Positions 52,101-59,870 of a stretch of 64,000 nucleotides of DNA are shown here, one piece after another. Position 1 is the stretch's first letter. Each line of letters opens with the position of its first letter. The notes beneath the pieces are model-generated. The model ran no database searches. It was not told the origin of the DNA and was given only the letters and a program-made list of their open reading frames with translations. This stretch comes from JADJGC01 sp964576925 (GTDB taxonomy: Bacteria; Zixibacteria; MSB-5A5; CAIYYT01), in assembly GCA_964576925.1 (NCBI GenBank), contig CAZNWJ010000001.1, forward strand, positions 310,001 to 374,000, read 5' to 3'. The position numbers and the translations under genes were made by a program.

Positions 52101-53038
52101 TCACAAACAACTTCGATCATGATTGCGCGAACTGTCATACGACGACGGCATGGGAGCCGGCCACATTCGATCACAACACAACCGAATTTCCGCTGACAGG
52201 CGCACACAGCGGGCTCCAGTGCCTGTCATGCCACTCTGCCGGCTACACGAATACAAGCACGGCATGCTATTCCTGTCACCAGGGTGACTTCACCGCTGCG
52301 ACAGACCCGAATCACGTGACCAATAATTTCGATCATGACTGTACGACTTGCCACAACACGACAGCGTGGGAACCCTCAGCCTTCAATCACAGTACGACTG
52401 GATTTCCCCTGACCGGCGCTCATACCGGCTTGCAGTGTATCGCCTGTCATTCCCTGGGTTACGTCAACACCGCTTCAGCTTGCTATGACTGTCACTCCGG
52501 AGATTTTACTTCGGTCGCCGACCCCAATCACGTTCAGAACGCTTTTAGTCACCTGTGCATCGAGTGTCACACAACTTCGGCCTGGTCACCGGCGACCTTC
52601 GACCACGGAACCACACAGTTTCCGCTCACCGGGGCGCACACGACGCTGCAATGCATCGCTTGTCACTCCGGCGGCTATGTCAACACGCCGATGAACTGCT
52701 TCGCCTGTCATCAATCCGCCTATGACGGTACGACGAGTCCCGACCACGCGGCGGCACAATTCCCGACTGAGTGCCAGAACTGTCATAGCACCACCGCCTG
52801 GACGCCGGCCAATTGGAATCATGATACGCAGTACTTCCCGATCTATTCCGGAGCGCACCGCGAGAAATGGGACCAGTGCGCCGATTGTCATGTCAACCCG
52901 ACGAACTACTCTGTGTTTGAATGCATCTTCTGCCATGAACACAACAAGACTGACATGGACAATAAGCACCGAGAAGAAAATGACTATCAATACAACAGCA
53001 ACGCCTGTCTGAGCTGTCACCCGAACGGGAGGTCGTGA
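49190..53038 (+). CDS. Giant 52-heme cytochrome c built from 72-residue repeats
   Basis: A 1282-residue protein with an N-terminal hydrophobic signal/anchor (YISIFAAVVLALTLALSL) followed by 52 CxxCH motifs (counted by eye), one heme per ~25 residues. From about residue 250 the chain is a regular array. Each 72-residue unit holds three CxxCH motifs of types CxxCHTTTAW, CxxCHxxGY and CxxCHxxDF/EF, plus His in NHV, FDH, FDHN and GAH that can complete bis-His ligation. The GTG start at 49190 overlaps the stop of the 20-heme gene by 4 nt and its stop overlaps the next gene by 4 nt. Such a heme-packed array suggests a long-range wire across or beyond the cell envelope, inferred from density and context. 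Confidence 0.93.
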   Translation: MKKLYISIFAAVVLALTLALSLGGSRNPHGDIAIKCETCHTSDSWTKMKSDGGFDHDDTGFPLIGAHEQTACISCHTDLKFTETNDQCVDCHSDIHRGKLGTQCQGCHTAESWENRHDLFQQHAALGFPLTGVHATADCNSCHQNELRDDFAGTPVECAGCHDDDFRATTNPSHVLAGFANDCETCHSPGAKTWQNARYDHPPEFRLEGGHSNLECVDCHSQRFAGTVNECFACHESDFQSAPDPDHDAANFDHDCTGCHNVMAWTPATFDHNLTEFPLSGGHSGVQCLDCHSAGYSETSTQCFSCHDEEFASADNPDHGANNFDHNCTSCHSTTSWEPSTFDHAATQFALTGAHLSVDCASCHTNGYTSMPTDCNSCHSGDFAVVSDPNHVTNGFDRDCLQCHTTAAWSPVNFDHSRTGFVLTGGHAGLECASCHAGGYASTSPDCYSCHATEFAGVTDPNHVSNSFPQLCAQCHTTESWSPAEPRGFDHAATGFLLTGAHASVSCMDCHGGGFANTSPQCYSCHAPEFATAEDPNHQQNNFDHDCSTCHSTTAWTPATFDHNLTEFPLTGAHSGQACLSCHASGYSNTATDCFSCHGGDFSSAGDPDHVLNNFDHNCVSCHTTSAWTPSTFDHSATQFALTGAHVTLDCISCHATGYVSTPSDCFTCHQTDFNLVQEPNHALQNFSHDCTQCHSTTAWQPANFDHNATDFPLTGAHTALLCLACHSSGYVGTQTACVSCHQQSYGSEDNPNHRLAEFSTECQTCHTTAAWDPANWDHTTTGFALTGAHTSADCQSCHATTYAGTSDACMSCHQSDFASATDPDHAGNNFDQNCQGCHTTTAWSPSTFDHNSTGFALTGGHAGLACISCHATGYTNTSSDCFSCHAGDYSSVTDPNHVSNNFDHNCLTCHTTTAWEPAFYDHNNTSFPLTGAHVGLQCMSCHSAGYTNTSTACYSCHQGEYTGALDPNHVTNNFDHDCANCHTTTAWEPATFDHNTTEFPLTGAHSGLQCLSCHSAGYTNTSTACYSCHQGDFTAATDPNHVTNNFDHDCTTCHNTTAWEPSAFNHSTTGFPLTGAHTGLQCIACHSLGYVNTASACYDCHSGDFTSVADPNHVQNAFSHLCIECHTTSAWSPATFDHGTTQFPLTGAHTTLQCIACHSGGYVNTPMNCFACHQSAYDGTTSPDHAAAQFPTECQNCHSTTAWTPANWNHDTQYFPIYSGAHREKWDQCADCHVNPTNYSVFECIFCHEHNKTDMDNKHREENDYQYNSNACLSCHPNGRS
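49940..52750 (+). repeat. In-gene tandem array, period 216 nt
   Basis: Roughly 13 units of 216 nt (72 codons) within the 52-heme gene. Matching landmarks (AACxxTTCGATCA) fall at 49940, 50156 and so on to 52325, one unit carrying an extra 9 nt. Late units (51700-52500) are the most alike, which suggests recent duplication. This is coding repetition, not a CRISPR array. Confidence 0.9.
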
Positions 53039-54699
53039 TCGCAAGGCAATCGTTCCCTCTACGCCTCCCAGTCGCTATTGTCTATCTGCTCCTCCTCGGA
53101 GTTCAGATTGCGTTCAGCGGCGCGGCCCACGCACAGACTCCCGATCCGACGACCCGTGATTTTGTAGTGAAGTATCTCTCGATCGACTACGTCTACCTCG
53201 ATGGCGGCAAGGCAGACGGATTGCGCAAGGGCGACCGGTTCATGATCACGCGCGGTGACAGCCTGATTGCTGTCCTCGAAATCCGTTATCTTTCGAATAC
53301 TTCGGCCTCGTGCTTCGCTGTTGAAAATAATGGTCAGATCTTTCCGCACGACACTGCCCTATTGTCGAGTCGCGGACCGGAGCCGGAGACTATCGAATCT
53401 CCTTCTCCGCCAGACTCGACCACAAATGCGCCGCTGAACACGGCAACCGCACCCTCAGACAACATTGCGATGCGCCGAACGACGCGGAGCAGCGGCACGT
53501 TTTCCGTGCAGCTTTATTCCTGGATGGATAATAGCGAGTATGCCTCCGACTACCTGCAGACAACCTTGCGGTTGAATTTACGAGCTCGACAAATTGGCGG
53601 CAAGGCTCTCAACTTCTCGGTGCGGACGCGCGGCGAGTACGACAATCGCTCCCGCTCCGGTTCTGCGGCAGTCGCCGAGGAAGATTGGACGAATCGCATC
53701 CACGAATTGTCGCTGTCATATGACGACGAGAACGCCCCCTTCAGTTTCCAGCTTGGGCGAATTCTTCCGCATCGCCTTTCCGGTGCCGGATACCTTGACG
53801 GCGCACTGGTGGACCGGCGGTTTTCCCGGTCGCTGAGAATGGGTGTCTTCGGCGGCCTGCGCCCGCGCTGGCAATATCGTGAAGAAGCTTCGAGCCTGCA
53901 GAAGTATGGATCCTATATCGCCGTCGTCAGCGGCGTTCGCACTGGCACCTATCTTGAGCAAACCGCAGCAGTGTCCGGTGAATATCATGGTTCCACTGTG
54001 AGCCGCGAGCTCCTATATTTCCAGGGACAGTTGTCCGTCGCCTCGCGCTGGTCGCTCTCGCATATTCTCGAGATCGACTACAATCGAAGCTGGCGCAGAG
54101 AGCGCGAAGCCTCTACACTGACCATCTCTAACCTCTACTTGAATGCGCGCTATCGGCCTAATCGCGTGGCGTCGTTCGGCATTAGCTACGATAACCGACG
54201 CAATTACTGGTCTTATGAAACCTTGTCGGTGGCTGATAGCTTGTTTGACGATCAACTTCGCAGCGGCCTGCGCGGGCAAGTAAATCTGCGCCTTCCCGGC
54301 GCCATCGCGTTATTCGCAAACTATGGCTATCGCAAGCGCTCTGATGAGACCGCGTCGACCAAGTCTTATTCGCTGAGTCTGTCCAAGACGGGCTTGGGAA
54401 TCAAGGGAGCGGGTGTGAACCTTCGCTACGCGGCATTCAATGGTCCGGGTAGCAACGGCGCAAACTACGGTATCCGTATCACGCAATACATTCGCGGCAG
54501 CAATTCTGTGGAGGTCGGCTACACCCAGTACCGCTATACGACGGCAGCAAATGACGATACTCGAAGGAACAAAACACTTGAAGCCATGACCTACATAAGC
54601 ATAAAACGCCATCTTTTCTTGATCGGAAGCTGGCAATGGGAGCGCGGCGACGACACGCACGGGACCGGAATCCGTGGTGAAATCGGCTATCGGCTTTAG
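53035..54699 (+). CDS. Outer-membrane beta-barrel protein of the electron-transfer operon
   Basis: A 554-residue protein with a signal peptide (FPLRLPVAIVYLLLLGVQIA to AHAQ). A small SH3-like domain lies at about residues 40-100 (YVYLDGGKADGLRKGDRFMI, then ISLEIRYLSNTSASCFAV-like), followed by a ~50-residue Pro/Thr linker. From about 155 a barrel shows alternating strands with aromatic ends (FSVQLYSWMDNSEYAS, LNLRARQIGG, and so on) to a final GEIGYRL. GTG 53035 overlaps the 52-heme stop (GTGA) and has CGGGAGG before it. By position it may form the outer-membrane pore through which the cytochrome passes electrons, like MtrB/PioB, although no sequence match was claimed. Confidence 0.82.
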   Translation: MIARQSFPLRLPVAIVYLLLLGVQIAFSGAAHAQTPDPTTRDFVVKYLSIDYVYLDGGKADGLRKGDRFMITRGDSLIAVLEIRYLSNTSASCFAVENNGQIFPHDTALLSSRGPEPETIESPSPPDSTTNAPLNTATAPSDNIAMRRTTRSSGTFSVQLYSWMDNSEYASDYLQTTLRLNLRARQIGGKALNFSVRTRGEYDNRSRSGSAAVAEEDWTNRIHELSLSYDDENAPFSFQLGRILPHRLSGAGYLDGALVDRRFSRSLRMGVFGGLRPRWQYREEASSLQKYGSYIAVVSGVRTGTYLEQTAAVSGEYHGSTVSRELLYFQGQLSVASRWSLSHILEIDYNRSWRREREASTLTISNLYLNARYRPNRVASFGISYDNRRNYWSYETLSVADSLFDDQLRSGLRGQVNLRLPGAIALFANYGYRKRSDETASTKSYSLSLSKTGLGIKGAGVNLRYAAFNGPGSNGANYGIRITQYIRGSNSVEVGYTQYRYTTAANDDTRRNKTLEAMTYISIKRHLFLIGSWQWERGDDTHGTGIRGEIGYRL

Positions 54700-54719
54700 G
54701 AAAGTAAGAGCACGGTTGC

Positions 54720-56054
54720 ATGGAAAATTTCGTTATCTGGTCAGCTGTCCTGGTGTTTGCAGTTATCGTCCTTGCCATCTACTTCCGCCAATTCAAGCGC
54801 ATTCGCCGACTCGACGAGAAACGCAAGGAAGAGGCGCGCGCTATGGGAATCGATCGCCCAAAATCACAGTATCCAATGATCGATGCGTCTCATTGCATCG
54901 GCTGTGGCTCGTGCGTCGCCGCCTGTCCCGAAGGCGATGTCATCGGGATCGTCTGGGGGACGGCAACGATCATCAATGGTGAACGCTGCGTCGGCCACGG
55001 CTATTGCGAAGCTGCCTGCCCGGTCGGCGCGCTCAAAGTCGGGTTGGGTGATGTCAAGTCGCGGCCCGATATCCCGGTCCTGAGCGACAAGTACGAGACT
55101 TCCGTTCCGGGGATCTTCATTGTCGGGGAACTCGGAGGAATCTCACTGATTCGCAATGCGATCCGGCAGGGCCAGGAAGCGATCGCGGAGATTGCCAGGC
55201 GCTCGCAAGTCAACTCGTCTCGACAAGGGCTGGATGTCCTCGTCGTCGGCGCCGGGCCTGCGGGCATGAGTGCTGCTTTGACAGCGATCGAGAAAAAGCT
55301 GCGCTATCTCGTTATCGACGAACGCGATGTCGGCGGAACGATCCTCCATTACCCGCGCCGCAAATTGGTCATGACGCAGCCGGTGGAGATTCCGCTCTAC
55401 GGCAGACTGGAAAAGTCAGAATACAGCAAAGAATTCTTGATGGGAGTATGGCAGGAGTGTGTAACGAAGTTCGGCGTCAACATCCACTCCGGAGAGCGCC
55501 TCGAAGTCATTACAGCGGGAGAGTCCGGATTCGAAGTAAAGACAAATCATGACCGCTACCAGACAAGACACGTCGTGCTCGCCCTCGGCCGACGGGGAAC
55601 ACCGCGTCGGTTGGGAGTACCCGGCGAAGAACTACCCAAAGTGATGTATCAACTGACCGACGCTCAATCGTACCGCGGCCTTGATTTGCTGGTAGTTGGC
55701 GGCGGCGATAGCGCGGTCGAAGCGGCCGTCGGCTTGGCGCGCCAAAGCGGAAACCGAGTCACTATTTCCTATCGCAAGAGTAGTTTCTTTCGGGTGAAGA
55801 AGAAGAACGAGGATGCAGTTGCCGCACTCATCAAAGAGAAGAAGATTGAGCCGCTCTTCGACTCCGACGTCACGGGCATATCCGACGGCGCCGTGACTCT
55901 GAAAACAAAATCGGGCGAAAGACAACTCGTCAATGATTACGTCTTTATCTTCGCCGGCGGGATTCCCCCATTTGAATTGTTGCGGAGCTTTGGAATCAAG
56001 TTTGGCGGCGAAGATCGGCCCGAGAGGCGACTGCAGTCAGCTTCCCAACTGTAG
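54720..56054 (+). CDS. Membrane-anchored ferredoxin/FAD NAD(P)-binding oxidoreductase
   Basis: A 444-residue protein. An N-terminal TM helix (FVIWSAVLVFAVIVLAIYF) precedes a ferredoxin module at about 55-105 with CIGCGSCVAACP and a second cluster CVGHGYCEAACP, where the second Cys is His. A thioredoxin-reductase-like FAD/NAD(P) module spans about 168-440 (VLVVGAGPAGMSAALTAIEK, then DLLVVGGGDSAVEAAVGLAR). No redox-active CxxC was seen. It comes 20 nt after the barrel gene and is probably the last gene of the operon. It would couple NAD(P)H or ferredoxin to the membrane chain, which is inference. Confidence 0.85.
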   Translation: MENFVIWSAVLVFAVIVLAIYFRQFKRIRRLDEKRKEEARAMGIDRPKSQYPMIDASHCIGCGSCVAACPEGDVIGIVWGTATIINGERCVGHGYCEAACPVGALKVGLGDVKSRPDIPVLSDKYETSVPGIFIVGELGGISLIRNAIRQGQEAIAEIARRSQVNSSRQGLDVLVVGAGPAGMSAALTAIEKKLRYLVIDERDVGGTILHYPRRKLVMTQPVEIPLYGRLEKSEYSKEFLMGVWQECVTKFGVNIHSGERLEVITAGESGFEVKTNHDRYQTRHVVLALGRRGTPRRLGVPGEELPKVMYQLTDAQSYRGLDLLVVGGGDSAVEAAVGLARQSGNRVTISYRKSSFFRVKKKNEDAVAALIKEKKIEPLFDSDVTGISDGAVTLKTKSGERQLVNDYVFIFAGGIPPFELLRSFGIKFGGEDRPERRLQSASQL

Positions 56055-56179
56055 GGCTTGCGACCGCAATTGATGCGAAAGTGAAGTGCGCTCCCCCTTG
56101 TCCTGCAAGCCACTCTGTAATTAAACGGCTGCAAGATACTTACTGGCTGTAGTGGACTATTTTAGAACTACGATGTGAA

Positions 56180-56217
56180 AAATGGTGTCGGGAAGCCCGC
56201 TGAAGCAGGCTTCCCGA
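56180..56217 (-). terminator. Terminator for the dockerin beta-propeller gene
   Basis: TCGGGAAGCC (56188-56197) pairs with GGCTTCCCGA (56208-56217), with a T-rich tract following on the minus strand (rc of the AAAAA at 56178-56182). It sits between convergent genes and may serve both. Confidence 0.65.
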
Positions 56218-56235
56218 TGATGCGATCATCTGCTC

Positions 56236-58143
56236 CTACGGGCACGCAGCGCAGGGTGCGGCACCGCCTGCGAAGATGTAGTTGATCATATACACGGCGT
56301 CGGAGATTGTGATAATACCGTTGCAGTCGACATCTCCGGCGGCAATCGGATCGGGTGGTGGCCCGCCGGCAAAGATGTAGTTGATGAGAAACACCGCATC
56401 CGAGATGCTGATGATCGATGACCCGTCGGCGTCGCCGCAAGGCGTGCAAAGGCTGTCTGCATGGTAGACTCGAAGCACACGACGCTGATTAATCTGTGAC
56501 AAGAACAAATCTCCCGTCGAGTTGAAAGCGATATGTCCTCCAAGCACACCAATCAGTGATTCGCTCCCATCATCAGGGTCAACGATGACGAGTGACGAGG
56601 GTCTGCGAACAATCAGCCCGGCAAAGGGACCCGGAGGGCCAAAAGCCTCGGGAATTCCATAGGTTACAAAGGAATCAATTAATGCTCCCGAGTCATCATA
56701 CCGGCGAACTGAATCCCTGACGGAAATATAAACATTGTCATCAGGGCCAATGGTGACGTCTCCCAACGTGTCCCCGACGGGTGCGATGAACTGCGTTACA
56801 GTTCCGCTCGACCATCGGCAAATCGTCCCAACAAGGTAGTTCGAGAAGTACACACGACCTTGGCTGTCGAAATCCAAATCCTGTATGTTCTCAAAGCATG
56901 AACTGGTCAACAAGGGAGAAGTCGAAGATCCACCCGCAGTAATTGACCAAATGGCAGGCTGACAGGAAGGACAATTCCAAGTCATCCCCCCGACGAGAAC
57001 ACTCCCGGCTGCTACCAGATCCCCATTGCGGTCTACTACAACAGCATCCGGGTCCGAGATCGTGTCCCCGATGGCGACAACTGATCTTGAGATTGGGTCT
57101 ACCTTATGTATGTGAATAGCGTCGTCATCAGAAGAAGTGTAGATAACATTGAAGTTCCCCACGTAAAGATTGTCAGCATCATCGAACGCGACAGTTCCAG
57201 GACGTCCTGAGTTGATCGTGGCGTACAGCTCGACTCCAAAGCATGGTGCCATGTTGGGCAATGGGTATTGCGGTCGTGCGAAGACTCTGAGCACCTTGTC
57301 ATTGCCAAAGACATCCGCGATGTACATGCTGCCAGCTGCATCGAAAGCTACACTCTGGGTGCTGATTCCGCTGATCAACAGCTTTTCTTGTTTTGATGTG
57401 ATATTGACCTCATGCAAGGATCCTGATCGACGTACTACAAGCCCCGAGACTACCGGTCCCTTACTGAATGCTACCGCTCGCCCGTTTACGAAATTTGAAT
57501 CGAGGAGATTTCCGGCGGGATCGTATTGACGGGTCATCTCGCCCCAGGTGACGTAAACGCGGTTGAGAGAATCTATTGCAATACCCTCGATTGGTGACCC
57601 CGTCGCCGGCACAAAAGTAGAGATTTCACTCCCAACTATCTTGCAGACCGTCTGTTCACCATAGTTGGCGATGAACAGCTCTTCGACAGAATTAAACGCG
57701 AAGTAGCTAACATTCCCGAGACATCCACCACTGAGTAGCGTGGTGGTCGAAGTCCCGCTCGAGGTGATTTGCGTAACTCTGCCGATGCAATTCGGTGTGC
57801 AATTCGTGCCGCTGCCAACCAGAATGCTTCCGACTGCACCTACAGAGCCCGTCTTGTCGACGATGACAGCATCCGGGTCCGGGATATCCGCCCCGAAATA
57901 GGAAACTGCACGTGTCACGGCATTGATCTTGGCAATTCGGCCAGTCGTGACCGTGCTGTTACCGACGAAGACATTGCCACTGGCGTCGCAACCGATTTGC
58001 CAGGGTACGAAACTCAAGTAAGCAAACACTTCAACATCAAGATCCGGCGCGACAACAATGTCTGCCCGAAGACGATCTGGAAACAGTCCGGACGATAGCA
58101 AAGCGGCCATTGAGATAAGCGCGATCATTCTCTTGCAATACAT
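56236..58143 (-). CDS. Secreted beta-propeller-like protein with C-terminal dockerin repeats
   Basis: A 635-residue protein with a signal peptide (MIALISMAALLSSGLFPDRLRA). Two similar halves of NHL/SMP-30-like repeats follow (VPWQIGCDASGNVFVGNSTV, DPDAVIVDKTGSVGAVGSIL; second half DPDAVVVDRNGDLVAAGSVL). The tail has two dockerin type I-like repeats (GDADGSSIISISDAVFLINY and GDVDCNGIITISDAVYMINY, each followed by IFAGG). The tandem halves point to internal duplication. No catalytic residues were assigned, so a binding or structural role is possible. ATG 58143 has AAGGAG 7 nt before it. It is single, on the minus strand. Confidence 0.83.
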   Translation of the reverse strand: MYCKRMIALISMAALLSSGLFPDRLRADIVVAPDLDVEVFAYLSFVPWQIGCDASGNVFVGNSTVTTGRIAKINAVTRAVSYFGADIPDPDAVIVDKTGSVGAVGSILVGSGTNCTPNCIGRVTQITSSGTSTTTLLSGGCLGNVSYFAFNSVEELFIANYGEQTVCKIVGSEISTFVPATGSPIEGIAIDSLNRVYVTWGEMTRQYDPAGNLLDSNFVNGRAVAFSKGPVVSGLVVRRSGSLHEVNITSKQEKLLISGISTQSVAFDAAGSMYIADVFGNDKVLRVFARPQYPLPNMAPCFGVELYATINSGRPGTVAFDDADNLYVGNFNVIYTSSDDDAIHIHKVDPISRSVVAIGDTISDPDAVVVDRNGDLVAAGSVLVGGMTWNCPSCQPAIWSITAGGSSTSPLLTSSCFENIQDLDFDSQGRVYFSNYLVGTICRWSSGTVTQFIAPVGDTLGDVTIGPDDNVYISVRDSVRRYDDSGALIDSFVTYGIPEAFGPPGPFAGLIVRRPSSLVIVDPDDGSESLIGVLGGHIAFNSTGDLFLSQINQRRVLRVYHADSLCTPCGDADGSSIISISDAVFLINYIFAGGPPPDPIAAGDVDCNGIITISDAVYMINYIFAGGAAPCAACP

Positions 58144-58366
58144 GATCTACTCCTTGTTCCGATCACAGATCTCACTGAACAAATCAATAGGACGAGATAG
58201 TTGGTCTATTCTGCTTGGTGTGCTGTTGGGGCAAGCGAGAGGAATATCGCTTGAAAGACCGATATTGTCAAGACCCAATTGCCTAAGCCGCAATCCGGCA
58301 AAGTCACCCGGCGGAGCAGCACACGCCACCGCCGGGTTTTCAACGATCCGCCCGCAGGCAGAACGT

Positions 58367-59050
58367 CTATTCATCTGCCCCCCTTTCGCTCATGAAAGGA
58401 GCCGTCGGATAAAGCCCCGGAATCAATGCCGGGGTCGTGTTCATGTAGTCGCGGTACTCGCCCCCGAACTCCGCCAGCAGCAAGGTCTCTTCGGCGGCAA
58501 TGCGGTGACGATACGTCAGCGCGAGCAGGAGTGCCACCACCGGCAACGAATACCACGAGCCGAGCAGAACCGGCGCGCCCAGCATGGCGAGGTAGGCGCC
58601 GAGATAACTGGGATGGCGCACGATGCTGTAGGGCCCGGTGCGAATCACGCGCTGGCCGTCGACCCGCTGGACAGTGGTCGTGAAGAAGCGCCCCAGCGTC
58701 CTGATTGACCAGATGCGAAACGCCAGCCCGCCTGCAATCAGCGTCGCGCCTGCAGCCGCGGGTACGGATGAGCCGTCGACCGCTGACTCGGAATGTAGAT
58801 AGGCCCATTCGACTACGGGGAGGACCTGACTGATAAGACCCGCCGCGAAGATCAGCAGCACCGAGTAGCGATCCGCTTTACGCTGCGCCGTTGCATCGCC
58901 GAAACTGAACGCCGGCTGCGTCATCAGCATGATCGCGCAAGCCACAATGAGTAGCACTACGCGCGGATCCTGAATCAACTGCGGAACAAAGGCCAGCGGC
59001 AATACATAGCACGCCACCGCGAAGATAATTGTCACGACAAACTTCTTCAT
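58367..59050 (-). CDS. ICMT-like membrane methyltransferase
   Basis: A 227-residue membrane protein of the isoprenylcysteine carboxyl methyltransferase/PEMT-like family. Several TM helices are followed by the conserved SAM-site region GPYSIVRHPSYLGAYLAMLG (about residues 138-157), then an EEtLL-x-EFGgEYRDY motif (about 190-205). Such enzymes methylate carboxyl groups or phospholipids. The start ATG 59050 is one base after the stop of the upstream acyltransferase, so the two are co-translated. Methyl-ester formation on an N-acyl product is a reasonable guess, but nothing in the sequence identifies the substrate. Confidence 0.85.
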   Translation of the reverse strand: MKKFVVTIIFAVACYVLPLAFVPQLIQDPRVVLLIVACAIMLMTQPAFSFGDATAQRKADRYSVLLIFAAGLISQVLPVVEWAYLHSESAVDGSSVPAAAGATLIAGGLAFRIWSIRTLGRFFTTTVQRVDGQRVIRTGPYSIVRHPSYLGAYLAMLGAPVLLGSWYSLPVVALLLALTYRHRIAAEETLLLAEFGGEYRDYMNTTPALIPGLYPTAPFMSERGADE

Positions 59051-59051
59051 T

Positions 59052-59870
59052 TCACGCTGCCTCCATAGAACTTGGCTTCAGACTCAACTCGAGATGCCCG
59101 TTACATTTGAACAACTGCTTCAAACGAGCGATCTCGCTCTGACTTTCATCACTGCAGAATTTGCCGTCCCACACCAGCACCGACATCTCGCATTGAGTTT
59201 TTTCCACGAAGCGGTCGGGCAGGTCGGGCGCGGCATGAAATCCGAATCGTGCATAGAAGCGCTTCCGGTGCGAGTTAACGACCGTGATTCCCTGCGACAC
59301 TCCATTCGCAAGGGCCGCTGCCAAGGTCGCTGAGACGAAGAACCTGACGACAGCCAGCGAGCCGATTTCGGGCGAAAGAGCCAGTCTGCTGGCTTCAATG
59401 AAGAGCTCGTGCCGACGCTTGGCCTGCTCATAAAGCGCAAGAATTGGAGCGGTATCCGGAAAATAGGTCAGTGACGGAAATGTTTGTGTGACAGGCCCGG
59501 TGAACCGCAACTGCAGTTCCGGGTGAGCGTCAACCAGGATCTCTATTGCTGCAGCAGCGGGTTGAATCGCGTCTGTCACATGCCTGTGACTGCCGATCAG
59601 GTGCTCACCCGTCGATGTCGTGCAGAACAGGCCAAAGTGCCGTGCGTGAAGATCAAAACGGTCGATATCGAGCCCGCAGTCGACGCGGGGTACAAGCCCC
59701 TCAAGCCGACTCTGGCGGAAGCACCGATAACGCAATCCGAAGATCTCTTCTAACCCAGTAATGTCTGTTACCTCCCGAAAATTGAGGCACAGCGATGGCT
59801 CGATTGTGCGGTCCTGACCATTTTCGGCTCGTCGTGCCGTGGCTACCATGTCAATACTGCCTGTGTTCAC
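59052..59870 (-). CDS. Autoinducer-synthase-like N-acyltransferase (third in tandem)
   Basis: A 272-residue protein of the GNAT-like LuxI/FeeM (N-acyl amino acid synthase) type. Family features are LEEIFGLRYRCFRQ near residue 35, DIDRFDLHARHFGLF near 65, then GEHLIGSHRHVTD, FIEASRLALSPEIG and KRFYARFGF. LuxI-type enzymes join acyl chains from ACP or CoA to amino acids or homoserine lactone. GTG 59870 overlaps the previous stop (GTGA) and has GGGGAGG before it; the long ORF start at 60212 belongs to overlapping sequence and was rejected. Its product is unknown. Confidence 0.8.
   Translation of the reverse strand: MNTGSIDMVATARRAENGQDRTIEPSLCLNFREVTDITGLEEIFGLRYRCFRQSRLEGLVPRVDCGLDIDRFDLHARHFGLFCTTSTGEHLIGSHRHVTDAIQPAAAAIEILVDAHPELQLRFTGPVTQTFPSLTYFPDTAPILALYEQAKRRHELFIEASRLALSPEIGSLAVVRFFVSATLAAALANGVSQGITVVNSHRKRFYARFGFHAAPDLPDRFVEKTQCEMSVLVWDGKFCSDESQSEIARLKQLFKCNGHLELSLKPSSMEAA

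Noticed and set aside
49940..52750. Regular repeats resembling a CRISPR array
   Set aside because: Period 216 nt, in frame, and encoding CxxCH motifs; there are no constant repeat/variable spacer units and no cas genes.
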